From contig NZ_FSRB01000005.1 of the NCBI RefSeq assembly GCF_900129635.1, positions 1-63,847 of the forward strand: 63,847 nucleotides of DNA, written 5' to 3'. Made by a program: the position numbers and the translations under genes. Of this stretch, positions 1 to 8,181 are shown piece by piece (position 1 is the stretch's first letter; each line of letters starts with the position of its first letter). Origin of the DNA: Singulisphaera sp. GP187 (GTDB lineage: Bacteria > Planctomycetota > Planctomycetia > Isosphaerales > Isosphaeraceae). The notes beneath the pieces were generated by a model, which had not been told where the DNA came from, made no database searches, and was given only the letters and a program-made list of their open reading frames with translations.

Positions 1-3000
1 GTGAGCGATCCGCAGTGGCCGACCGGCTCGGTCAATTACGGCAACGGGCTGATGCAGGGCAATTTCACGGTCAACCCGATCGCCGGCGACCAGGTCATGA
101 TCAGCTCCGCGGCCGGCCGGGTCTTTTCGACCATCGACCAAGGCCGGTCCTGGCAGGTGATTGCCAACCCGGCCGACCTCGACGGCACGTATGCCCCGGC
201 CTTGACCTTTGGCGCCCCTGACCCCAATGGCCCCGCCGGAATCGGCAACCTCAACAACTTCATCTACGCCGGTACGGTGGGTGGCAAGATCTACGTCTCG
301 ACCACCGGCGGCGGTGCCTCCGGTTCCGGCAACGCCTGGACGGACATCTCGACCGGCCTCGACGGTTCCCCCGTCCTCAAGATCCTCGCCGACCCGACCC
401 GGGGCAATCACAACGCCTATGCCATCACCCAGAAGGGGGTGTATTACACCGCCAACTCGCTCAGTTCCGGCACGAACCCGGTCTGGACGAGCATCACCGG
501 GAACCTCTTTACGCTGACGACCTCGGCGTTTGGCGACCCGACCCTGGTCAATGGCCAGGCTCAGTACCTGACCTCGATCGTGGCGGACTGGCGGTACGTC
601 ATCCCGATCACCCCCGCGCCTTTGAACGGCCCGGCGACCCACCCGGTGCTCTACGTCTCGGCCGAGTCCGGGGTCTATCGCTCGCTCGATAACGGCCAGA
701 CCTGGGCACTCTTCCCCAACATCACCTTCGACGCCGCGCCTCTGGACGGCGGTCTCCTGCCCAACGTCCACGTCTCCGACCTCAACCTCGCGCTGGGCAA
801 TGTCGACCCGACCACCGGCCGCCCCGTGGCTCAGCCTGGCGATCCCAACAATCTGTTCGCGTCCACGTTCGGCCGCGGCACGTTCACGATCCGGCTGGCG
901 CCGATCGTTTTCCCCAACACCGCGTCACAGCCCAGCAACATCAGCCTCGACCCGAGCAGCAGCGCGGGAACGAGTGCCGGTGGGATTCCGCTCGTCACTC
1001 CCACGACCTCCCGGCCGATCATCAATGGCTTTAGCGAGCAGACCGCCTTCGGCAACACCGCTCTGATTACGCTCTACGACCTGACCGATCCCAATAATCC
1101 CAGGCTCATCGGCGGCTACAATCCGAGCGTTCCAGCCACGAATATCGCGGCCAACCGGACCAACGCTTTCGGTAAGTACTCGGTCCAGGTCAACCAGGCC
1201 GCCTTCACCTCCAACGGCACCAAGACGATCGGAATCCAGGCCACTGATGCCTCGGGGACGACGGGGAACATTGCTTTGTTCACCTTCATCCTTCAGGCGA
1301 ACAACCTTGGCTTGCCGGTCCCGCCCGCCACGCCGACCATCGGGCTCTCTCCGTTCGACGACTCGTCGAACGGCCAGCGGATCACCAACATCACGATGCC
1401 CCATATCCTGGGGCTGACCGATCAGAACGTGACCGTCGAACTGTTCCTCTCGGTGGGAGGCAACCCCACCGGGGCCGCCTTGGCCACCGGGTCGAGCGAC
1501 CTCAACGGCAACTTCATCCTTCAATTCGCGACCCCGTTGCCCGATGGTCCCTACACCGTGCAGGTGAAGGCGACTAACCCGTTTGGTTCGACGGTCAGTC
1601 TGCCGTTGAGCTTTACGATTGACACCCATGGGCCGACCACCTCGACCAGCCTCGGGATTCTCGCCGCCGACGACACCGGGATCCTCGGCGATGGGATCAC
1701 GAGCAACCGCCGGCCGCACTTCGTCGGAACCACCGAGCCGGGCGCCATCGTTGTCATCTACAACGCGGCCAACCTCAATGTTCCGCTCGGCCAAGCCACG
1801 GCCGACGGTACGGGTGCTTACTCGATTCAGCTTCCCAGCGATCTCCGGAACGGCAACATCTCGATCGTGGCGCGGGCCCGTGACGTCGCCGGCAACCAAG
1901 GGCCGCTGGGGACTCCGTTCAATCTGACGATCACCACGGTGGGCGGAGACTACACCGGCAATGGCAAGGCCGACCTCTCCCTCTTCTTCCGAGCGAGCCA
2001 GGCCCAGTGGTTGATCCAGGGGGCGACGAGCGGGACTCCGTTCGGCGTTGGGACGCTCGACATCCCGATCCAAGGTGATTTCAATGGGGATGGTAAGTCG
2101 GACCTGGCCTACTATCGCCCGAGCACCGCACAGTGGTTTGTTCAAGGGATCATGAGTGGTGTCCAGTACGGCCAGTCGTTCGTCGACATCCCGGTCCCGG
2201 GCGACTACCTGGGGACGGGTACCACGTCCATCGCGATCTACCGGCCCACGACCGGTGAGTGGTTCATTCCCAACTCCCCAGGGCCGATTCCTCAGTTCGG
2301 TGGCCCCGGCGATATCCCGGTTCCAGGCGACTATGACGGCGTGGGCCGCACCCAGCTCGCCATCTACCGGCCGAGTACCGGTCAGTTCTTCATCGCGGGT
2401 CATGCCCAACCGCTTCAGGTCGGCGCCCCGGGACAGATCCCGGTGCCAGGCGCCTACGATAACACCGTGACCTCGCACAAGACCGAGCCGGCAGTCTATA
2501 ACCCGGCCACCGGCGTCATGACGATCCTTGGGCCGAACAACCAGCTTCGGACGGTCCAGTTCACCCCGGGAAGCATCCCGGTCCCCGGTGACTATGACGG
2601 CGTCGGCATTGATGAGCCGGCCGCCTTTGATCCCACGACCAGCACCTGGACGATTTTCGCACCAGGAAGCAGCGTGCCTCGAACCACCACGTTCGGTGGG
2701 CCGAAGGGGGGCGGAGTGGCCGTCACCGCGCCTTACAGCTACCGGAAGCTGCCGGTGGCCGGCGACTATACGGGAGTCGGGCAGGCCCAGGATACGCTCT
2801 TCCGCCGCACGGATCCGCAAGCCCAGTGGTTCATCCCGGGAGTGACCGGCCCCAACGGAATCGCGTTTGGTGTGGGCAGTACCGACATCCCACTCCTGGG
2901 CGACTTCAACGGGGACGGCCGATCCGACCTGGCCGTCTACCGGCCGAGCACCGCGCAGTGGTTCGTTCAGGGCGTCTTCCCGACCAACGGGATCCAGTTC

Positions 3001-3870
3001 GGCGCGACCAACATCGATCTCCCCGCCCCGGCCGACTACTACGGGACCGGGACCACAACGCTTGCCGTCTTCCGACCCACGACCGGCCAGTGGTTCGTCG
3101 CCGGGGATGGGACGCCGATCTCGCTGGGGCGTCAGGGGGATACCCCGGTCCCGGGCGACTACGATGGTGACGGCAAGGCCGACATCGCCGTTTTTGAACC
3201 GGCCAGCGCCACCAACCCCACCCGTTGGTTGATTCGCGGGTCGACGAGCGGCTTGCAAACCGTCGTTTTCGGTGGTGCCAACGACATCCCGGTCCCGGGT
3301 GACTACGACGGCGTCGGCCGGACGCAGATCGCCGTCTTCCGACCGGGTTCGGCCACCTGGTTCATCGCCGGCCACGCGCCGATCCAGTTCGGCGGCACCA
3401 CGGACATCCCGGTCCCGGCCGACTACAACGGCGACGGCAAGATCGACATCGCGGTCTACAGGCCAAGCACCGGCCAGCTCTTCATCGCCGGCTACGCGCA
3501 GCCGATCCAGTACGGCGGCACTAAGGACATCCCGATTAATGCTCCGTTCATCTATCGCTCCTTGAGCAACAAGATCAGCGCGACGAGCACTCTTGATTTC
3601 GGCAGTCAAGCGGCCGCCTTGTCGACGGCCGCCGCCCCCATCGTTTCGGCCGCGGCGACCGTTGCCGCGCCGACTCCGACCCCAACCTCAACCACGCCGA
3701 CTCCGACAGCCGTGGCTCCTCCGGTTGCCGCTCGCGGTCAGCAACGTCCCAACCAACAGAAAATCCAAGAGGCCGCCGCCAAGGGCAAGCTGAATCGATT
3801 GCGAATCGCTCAGCTCCACGACTCGGCTCTGGCCTCACTCCTCGGACGGCTCGGCAAACGTCGGTCATGA
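1..3870 (+). CDS. C-terminal 1,289 residues of a giant secreted multidomain protein (gene crosses the window origin)
   Basis: This is the 3' part of the gene that starts near 57,407; base 1 is not a real start although it happens to read GTG. The right-end ORF has a whole number of codons to base 63,847 and joins here in frame, and the Asp-box (BNR) beta-propeller character continues across the join. In this part, residues 1-300 carry BNR/sortilin-like repeats (for example STIDQGRSW, SLDNGQTW). About 310-645 contain three bacterial Ig-like modules. About 645-1,205 contain tandem FG-GAP/VCBS-like repeats of roughly 45-50 residues with calcium-loop motifs such as DFNGDGKSDLA and the recurring phrase YRPSTAQWF. 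A Thr/Pro-rich linker follows, then a basic C-terminus ending in LGRLGKRRS. No sortase or PEP-CTERM anchor is evident. Role inferred: an exported adhesin or surface protein. No catalytic residues were recognised. Confidence 0.9.
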   Translation: MSDPQWPTGSVNYGNGLMQGNFTVNPIAGDQVMISSAAGRVFSTIDQGRSWQVIANPADLDGTYAPALTFGAPDPNGPAGIGNLNNFIYAGTVGGKIYVSTTGGGASGSGNAWTDISTGLDGSPVLKILADPTRGNHNAYAITQKGVYYTANSLSSGTNPVWTSITGNLFTLTTSAFGDPTLVNGQAQYLTSIVADWRYVIPITPAPLNGPATHPVLYVSAESGVYRSLDNGQTWALFPNITFDAAPLDGGLLPNVHVSDLNLALGNVDPTTGRPVAQPGDPNNLFASTFGRGTFTIRLAPIVFPNTASQPSNISLDPSSSAGTSAGGIPLVTPTTSRPIINGFSEQTAFGNTALITLYDLTDPNNPRLIGGYNPSVPATNIAANRTNAFGKYSVQVNQAAFTSNGTKTIGIQATDASGTTGNIALFTFILQANNLGLPVPPATPTIGLSPFDDSSNGQRITNITMPHILGLTDQNVTVELFLSVGGNPTGAALATGSSDLNGNFILQFATPLPDGPYTVQVKATNPFGSTVSLPLSFTIDTHGPTTSTSLGILAADDTGILGDGITSNRRPHFVGTTEPGAIVVIYNAANLNVPLGQATADGTGAYSIQLPSDLRNGNISIVARARDVAGNQGPLGTPFNLTITTVGGDYTGNGKADLSLFFRASQAQWLIQGATSGTPFGVGTLDIPIQGDFNGDGKSDLAYYRPSTAQWFVQGIMSGVQYGQSFVDIPVPGDYLGTGTTSIAIYRPTTGEWFIPNSPGPIPQFGGPGDIPVPGDYDGVGRTQLAIYRPSTGQFFIAGHAQPLQVGAPGQIPVPGAYDNTVTSHKTEPAVYNPATGVMTILGPNNQLRTVQFTPGSIPVPGDYDGVGIDEPAAFDPTTSTWTIFAPGSSVPRTTTFGGPKGGGVAVTAPYSYRKLPVAGDYTGVGQAQDTLFRRTDPQAQWFIPGVTGPNGIAFGVGSTDIPLLGDFNGDGRSDLAVYRPSTAQWFVQGVFPTNGIQFGATNIDLPAPADYYGTGTTTLAVFRPTTGQWFVAGDGTPISLGRQGDTPVPGDYDGDGKADIAVFEPASATNPTRWLIRGSTSGLQTVVFGGANDIPVPGDYDGVGRTQIAVFRPGSATWFIAGHAPIQFGGTTDIPVPADYNGDGKIDIAVYRPSTGQLFIAGYAQPIQYGGTKDIPINAPFIYRSLSNKISATSTLDFGSQAAALSTAAAPIVSAAATVAAPTPTPTSTTPTPTAVAPPVAARGQQRPNQQKIQEAAAKGKLNRLRIAQLHDSALASLLGRLGKRRS

Positions 3871-3905
3871 ATCCGTCCTGAGCCGTATCGTCAATGACGC
3901 ATCGC

Positions 3906-3949
3906 GGGCCGCGTGGAAATGGGCGAATTCGCCTGGCTCCACGCGGCCC
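3906..3949 (+). terminator. Rho-independent-like terminator of the giant gene
   Basis: A 12-bp perfect stem (GGGCCGCGTGGA paired with TCCACGCGGCCC) encloses a second small palindrome, GGCGAATTCGCC, and is followed by TTCTCT. It lies 36 bp after the stop codon at 3,870, between the giant gene and the next plus-strand gene. Confidence 0.7.
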
Positions 3950-4058
3950 TTCTCTATGCGCACTTCCTTGATGACTTGACTCGGACCGAATCCAGGTTCA
4001 GTCTTGAATCAGAGCTTGGAACGGCGGGTTCGAATCGGTGTCGATCGAGGGGCAAAGG

Positions 4059-6266
4059 ATGAGTTACGGAACCTGGATCCGCTCGAAAGAAAAGAAGTCG
4101 ACGGACTTCTCTGAGAAAGCCTACAGCCGGGAATCTATGGCGATCTGGGATGCCAAGTGGCATCGGCTGTCAGTTCAGGCTCGGTATTTTTTCCTCTTCG
4201 TCGTGAAAAGTCCCGGCAAGAATCGGCTGCCGAAATCCAAGCCGACCGGCGTGTCGGCCGCTCGGTTCCCCGCCGCGGTATTGAAGGAGCTGACGGCGGC
4301 CGGGTTCGTCGAGTTGATCACCGCCCGTTCCCGGGCATTCGACGACCAGGTGATCGCCTGCGATGGGCTCTACGACTTCGCCACGCGACTCCGCGCGATG
4401 CACAGTTACCACCTCCTGGACCCTGAGAAATCGAGCGAATTCCGAAAATATCTTGATTACATCTTTGTGGGCAGTAAGCTCCTCGGCGTTCTCTCCTCAG
4501 TACTGCGCCATCATCAAATCTTTAATGAATTGTCTCTTGCCGAAATCATCAAGGCGTATGTAGTTCACCAGCGTTGGCCGGGGTGGGTCGCCGGAGCACT
4601 CAAGGAGCCACTGGCGGAGCAGATTCTGGACGTGATCCGGCAGGCCGAAGGGCCGGTGCCGCTGGTCGCGTTGCTGGGCCAGATTCCGGGGAGCGATCCC
4701 GCGAAGGTTCGTAAGGTGGTGGACGCGCTGATCACGCATCTGGCGCTGGTTGAAGATCTCGAACCGAAAACGTGGGACGTGATGGTCGGACTGGTCCCCA
4801 AAGTTCGCGAGCAATGGATCCAGTTTAACCAACCGTACAACCGCGCACCGCTGGTGGCCTGCGAGCGGACCAAAGAGGTGGGACCGAGTGGGAGCGTGAT
4901 TGCCGACGACCTTCGGAGTGTCCTCCTGGAGATTGCGAGTGATCCCCCTCGGGTTCGCCAAGATCAGGCCTTGTACACCAAGGAAATCGAGCGGTTCCAG
5001 GCCGTTCAAGAACCGTTACCGGCCTGGCTGCTCAAGGCCATGAAATGGTCCGACGCATCGCGAGTGGGCCAGGCCATCGGCTTGGCGCGTGCCCTTCAAT
5101 TGGTCAAAGATGTTGCCGAGGGGAAGCAGATCCGGCTCCATCTTAATGCCAAGGGGCACAAGTGGCTGTCCAGCGACCTTGAAGAGCAATATCAGGGAAT
5201 CTACAAACTTTTTACGGCGAAGGCGGAACGGAATTCGGTATTAGATCCCCATATGGGAATTTTTTGCTCTTCGTTCGACCCGTTCAACGACCTGGGTGCC
5301 GGTGACACGCGCTTCCTCGGCGCGCACGTGACAGTCCTTCGCCTCGAGAAGGGGAAGCGCGTTCCCTACCACTGGGACACCAAGGTGGTCGATCATCAAG
5401 CGTTGCGGACCTCACTTGACGAAGCGTTCGCCGCGTTGAAGCCGGGGATTTTCTATCGACTGGACAGCGTTAAGTCTCATCTTGTCGATCGCGAGCACAA
5501 TCCCCTGAACCGAGGGCTTGACCCTGACCAGGTCGTGGTCTACTGGCATAGTCGGCTGATTCCACCTCGGGACGAACCGCGTGAGGAGGCTGGGCGGCTC
5601 GTGATCGAGACCTTTGTACGTCAGCGTCTGATTCCGCTTGGCTGTGTCCGGGTGGCGATCGACGATGAAGATCGCATCTGCATCGCACGTGAGCCTCGCT
5701 ACGACGCCTATTTTGACCGGCCTGTCGCCCTCGAGGATTGGGCCCCCAACATGGGGGTTGCGGCCCGAGTGGTGGTTCAGCCCGATTTCAGCGTGATCGT
5801 GATTGGCCTGAACCCAGCCCCTGCCGCAGAACTGGCTCCCTTCTGCGAGCGATCCTCATCAGGAAGCGGTCAAGGCGCGTTGGTCCTGAAAATCACCCGC
5901 GACTCGATCGTCAAGGCGGTCGGCCTCGGTCTCAAGCCCGAGGAGATCATCAATCGGCTCAAACGCCACGCCAGCAATGACGTGCCGTTGAACGTACTTC
6001 GGGAAGTTGAGGAGTGGTCGAATTGGGTGCGTCGGGTTACAACCTCGACTCTGACCGTGCTCCGCTGCCCTGATCAGGAAACTGCCGATCGGGTCGTCTC
6101 GGCCCTGAAACGTCTGACTGAGCGGATCAGCAACACGATCGTCGCCGTCGACCTCAAGAAATTGACGGCCGTCGAACAGGGCAAGCTCCGAAACTACGGG
6201 ATCATCCTTCAAAAAGGGACGGAAGCCAAAGCGAGTAAGACCAAGTCAAAAAAGCAGACATGGTAA
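4059..6266 (+). CDS. Helicase-associated (XPB/Ssl2-like C-terminal) domain protein without a helicase core
   Basis: The protein is about 735 residues. The ATG at 4,059 is preferred over the upstream GTG at 4,038 because GAGGGG sits 6 nt before it. The N-terminal half is helical and includes winged-helix-like stretches (around QAEGPVPLVALLGQIP). Residues about 560-660 (VVVQPDFSVIVIGLNPAP, then KITRDSIVKAVGLGLKPEEI and a following RLKRHASNDVPLNVLREVEEW stretch) match the pattern of the Helicase_C_3 XPB/Ssl2-like family. No Walker A or DEAD-type motif is visible, so it is not itself a helicase. In related bacterial proteins this domain occurs alone or with WYL-type regulators; the function is unknown. 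It is monocistronic, bounded by terminators at 3,906 and 6,315. Confidence 0.75.
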   Translation: MSYGTWIRSKEKKSTDFSEKAYSRESMAIWDAKWHRLSVQARYFFLFVVKSPGKNRLPKSKPTGVSAARFPAAVLKELTAAGFVELITARSRAFDDQVIACDGLYDFATRLRAMHSYHLLDPEKSSEFRKYLDYIFVGSKLLGVLSSVLRHHQIFNELSLAEIIKAYVVHQRWPGWVAGALKEPLAEQILDVIRQAEGPVPLVALLGQIPGSDPAKVRKVVDALITHLALVEDLEPKTWDVMVGLVPKVREQWIQFNQPYNRAPLVACERTKEVGPSGSVIADDLRSVLLEIASDPPRVRQDQALYTKEIERFQAVQEPLPAWLLKAMKWSDASRVGQAIGLARALQLVKDVAEGKQIRLHLNAKGHKWLSSDLEEQYQGIYKLFTAKAERNSVLDPHMGIFCSSFDPFNDLGAGDTRFLGAHVTVLRLEKGKRVPYHWDTKVVDHQALRTSLDEAFAALKPGIFYRLDSVKSHLVDREHNPLNRGLDPDQVVVYWHSRLIPPRDEPREEAGRLVIETFVRQRLIPLGCVRVAIDDEDRICIAREPRYDAYFDRPVALEDWAPNMGVAARVVVQPDFSVIVIGLNPAPAAELAPFCERSSSGSGQGALVLKITRDSIVKAVGLGLKPEEIINRLKRHASNDVPLNVLREVEEWSNWVRRVTTSTLTVLRCPDQETADRVVSALKRLTERISNTIVAVDLKKLTAVEQGKLRNYGIILQKGTEAKASKTKSKKQTW

Positions 6267-6314
6267 GTCAGGGTGGACGCTCGCGGACGGATCGCTTCTG
6301 ACTCGACTTGCAAG

Positions 6315-6354
6315 GAATCCCCCGTTGTGTCACCGGTGACACAACGGGGGATTC
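6315..6354. terminator. Bidirectional terminator, 40-bp perfect palindrome
   Basis: GAATCCCCCGTTGTGTCACC is followed immediately by its exact reverse complement. It sits in the gap between the convergent helicase-domain gene and the amt gene. A T-containing tail (TTATTC) follows on the plus strand. The position suits a shared terminator; the perfect symmetry could also be a protein binding site. Confidence 0.7.
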
Positions 6355-6395
6355 TTATTCATGTTCATGCTCACGAAAATAAATGGCCGACGGGA

Positions 6396-7775
6396 TTAGA
6401 CTCCGCTTCCGACCGCGAACTCGGGATGGGCCTGGCCGTTGGCGTGCGCACCTCCGAGGAGGTCGGCGCCAAGGGCGGTCTCGCCGTGCTGGCTGAGGTC
6501 GAGGCCTTCGTCTTCCTGCTCATGGGTGACCCGGAGCGGGATAATCAGGTCGGTAATCTTGTAGAGAATGAGCGAGCCGACGAACGAGAAGACGCCGACG
6601 ATGACCAGGGCCACGAGGTGATAGACGAACGTCTTCGTGAGGCCCGAGGTCAGGCCCAAGTCCTTGGCGAAGATGCCGGTCGCGATCATGCCGACCATAC
6701 CTCCCACGCCGTGGCAGGGGAAGACGTCGAGGGTATCATCGAGGGTCGACTTCGTTCTCAGGCTCACGGCCAGGTTGCTGATCACACTGGCCACCAGGCC
6801 GATGACGATGCTTTCGCGGATCGTCACGAATCCGGCCGCGGGGGTGATCGCGACCAGCCCGACGACGGCACCGATGCAGGCGCCGAGGGCGGACGGCTTA
6901 TGGCCCCGCATCCAATCGAAGAACATCCAGCCCAGCATGGCCGCGGCCGACGCCGTGTTGGTGGTTCCAAACGCCATGGCGGCCGTCCCGTTGGCGGCCA
7001 GCGCCGAACCGGCATTGAAGCCGAACCAGCCGAACCAGAGCATCCCGGTGCCGAGAAGCACGAACGGGACGTTCGCGGGAGAGTGGGCTTCATTGGCGAG
7101 GTGGCTCTTCCGCCGCCCCAGCACGATCGCGCCAGCCAGTGCTGCAAACCCAGCCGACATATGAACGACTGTGCCGCCCGCGAAATCCAGAACGCCGTGC
7201 TGGCGAAGGAAGCCGTCCGGATGCCACGTCATGTGGGCCAGAGGGCAGTAGATCAAGAGGCTGAACAAGACCATGAACAGCAGGTAGGACGAGAACCGCA
7301 CGCGCTCGGCGAACGACCCGGTGATGAGCGCCGGCGTGATGATCGCGAACTTCAACTGGAAGAGGGCGAACAACATCAGCGGGATCGTGGGCGAGAGCGT
7401 CTTATGGGTCGCTTCGCCGACGCCATCGAACATGAAGAACGTCATCGGGTTTCCGATGACACCACCGATCGAGTCTCCAAACGCCAAGCTGAAACCGACG
7501 AAAACCCAGAGCAGGCTAATCACCCCAAGCGCCACCACACTTTGCAGCATGGTCGAGACAACATTCTTGAATCCAACCATCCCGCCGTAAAAGAACGAGA
7601 GCCCCGGCGTCATGAGAAGCACGAGGGCGGCGGCGGTGAGCATCCAGGCCACGTCCCCGGAATTGATCGCCTCTCCCACGGGAGTCGGCTTGGGCGTTGG
7701 CTTCACAACCAAGGCGGCGATGGCCAGAGCCACCAGCATCAGGAAGGGGAAGGGGGTTGCACGTTTCACGGGCAT
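6396..7775 (-). CDS. amt: Ammonium transporter (Amt family)
   Basis: A 459-residue polytopic membrane protein that conducts ammonium/ammonia across the inner membrane. The family signature is clear: DFAGGTVVHMSAG (residues 197-209) with the first pore histidine at H205, and FPCHGVGG with the second at H355. Aromatic gate regions are present at about 140-150 (LKFAIITPAL) and 248-256 (FGWFGFNAGSA). Length is normal for bacterial Amt. The ATG at 7,775 directly abuts a GAGG sequence; GTG two codons later (7,769) has better ribosome-site spacing and may be the true start. No glnK/PII gene is adjacent, which is unusual because amtB is commonly paired with glnK. The gene stands alone between terminators. 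Confidence 0.95.
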   Translation of the reverse strand: MPVKRATPFPFLMLVALAIAALVVKPTPKPTPVGEAINSGDVAWMLTAAALVLLMTPGLSFFYGGMVGFKNVVSTMLQSVVALGVISLLWVFVGFSLAFGDSIGGVIGNPMTFFMFDGVGEATHKTLSPTIPLMLFALFQLKFAIITPALITGSFAERVRFSSYLLFMVLFSLLIYCPLAHMTWHPDGFLRQHGVLDFAGGTVVHMSAGFAALAGAIVLGRRKSHLANEAHSPANVPFVLLGTGMLWFGWFGFNAGSALAANGTAAMAFGTTNTASAAAMLGWMFFDWMRGHKPSALGACIGAVVGLVAITPAAGFVTIRESIVIGLVASVISNLAVSLRTKSTLDDTLDVFPCHGVGGMVGMIATGIFAKDLGLTSGLTKTFVYHLVALVIVGVFSFVGSLILYKITDLIIPLRVTHEQEDEGLDLSQHGETALGADLLGGAHANGQAHPEFAVGSGV

Positions 7776-8181
7776 CCTCGTCTAAATAAAAGGCAACAAC
7801 GGAGGAGAGCTTCACACCAGTTTCCCGCTGGCCTTCGTCCGACAAGGACGAATCTTTGATACCCAAGTTCCTGGAACTACTAGGTTTGAGACGCGAATGC
7901 GACTCGGCTTGGGTTCGGTTCGCCCGGGGAAGTTGGCGACTGGAGATGATGCTAACGCAGCGCTTATGCCAGAAATTCAGACGGGGGCGGTATTAAACGA
8001 ACGCATCTTGGTCCCGAGGTGGGGACCAGCTGATCGCGGCTCGGGAAAGCCGCCGGGTGGCCGAGGGCAAAACGCCGCGTGCCCCGGCGAGCGTGGATGC
8101 TCGTTCCGGGGCACGTACAGGGATTCGTGGATCCGATGGGGCGCACGGCCAATCGGCCGGTCGTCGGTCACGGCCTCATCC
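7776..8181. other. Intergenic region upstream of amt, no gene seen
   Basis: About 400 bp separate the start of amt from the end of the next minus-strand gene. No convincing coding sequence is present. It must hold the amt promoter, which I could not place, and it holds the hairpin at 8,078-8,115. Confidence 0.5.
8078..8115 (-). terminator. Terminator of the hydrolase-TPR gene
   Basis: Two nested perfect stems: outer CGTGCCCCGG/CCGGGGCACG, inner CGAGC/GCTCG. It lies about 65 bp downstream of the stop codon at 8,182 on the minus strand and is followed there by GCGTTTTGCC. Confidence 0.65.

Noticed and set aside
1..3. GTG at base 1 as a genuine start codon
   Set aside because: No upstream ribosome site can be assessed, it begins inside a propeller repeat, and the right-edge ORF continues in frame.
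925..3609. 894-residue minus-strand ORF opposite the giant gene
   Set aside because: Arg/Asp/Gly/Val-rich pattern produced by reading GC-rich repeats antisense; no domains; the plus strand has clear FG-GAP repeats.
6273..7859. 528-residue plus-strand ORF over amt
   Set aside because: Antisense of a highly conserved transporter; composition dominated by Arg, Glu, His and Asp.
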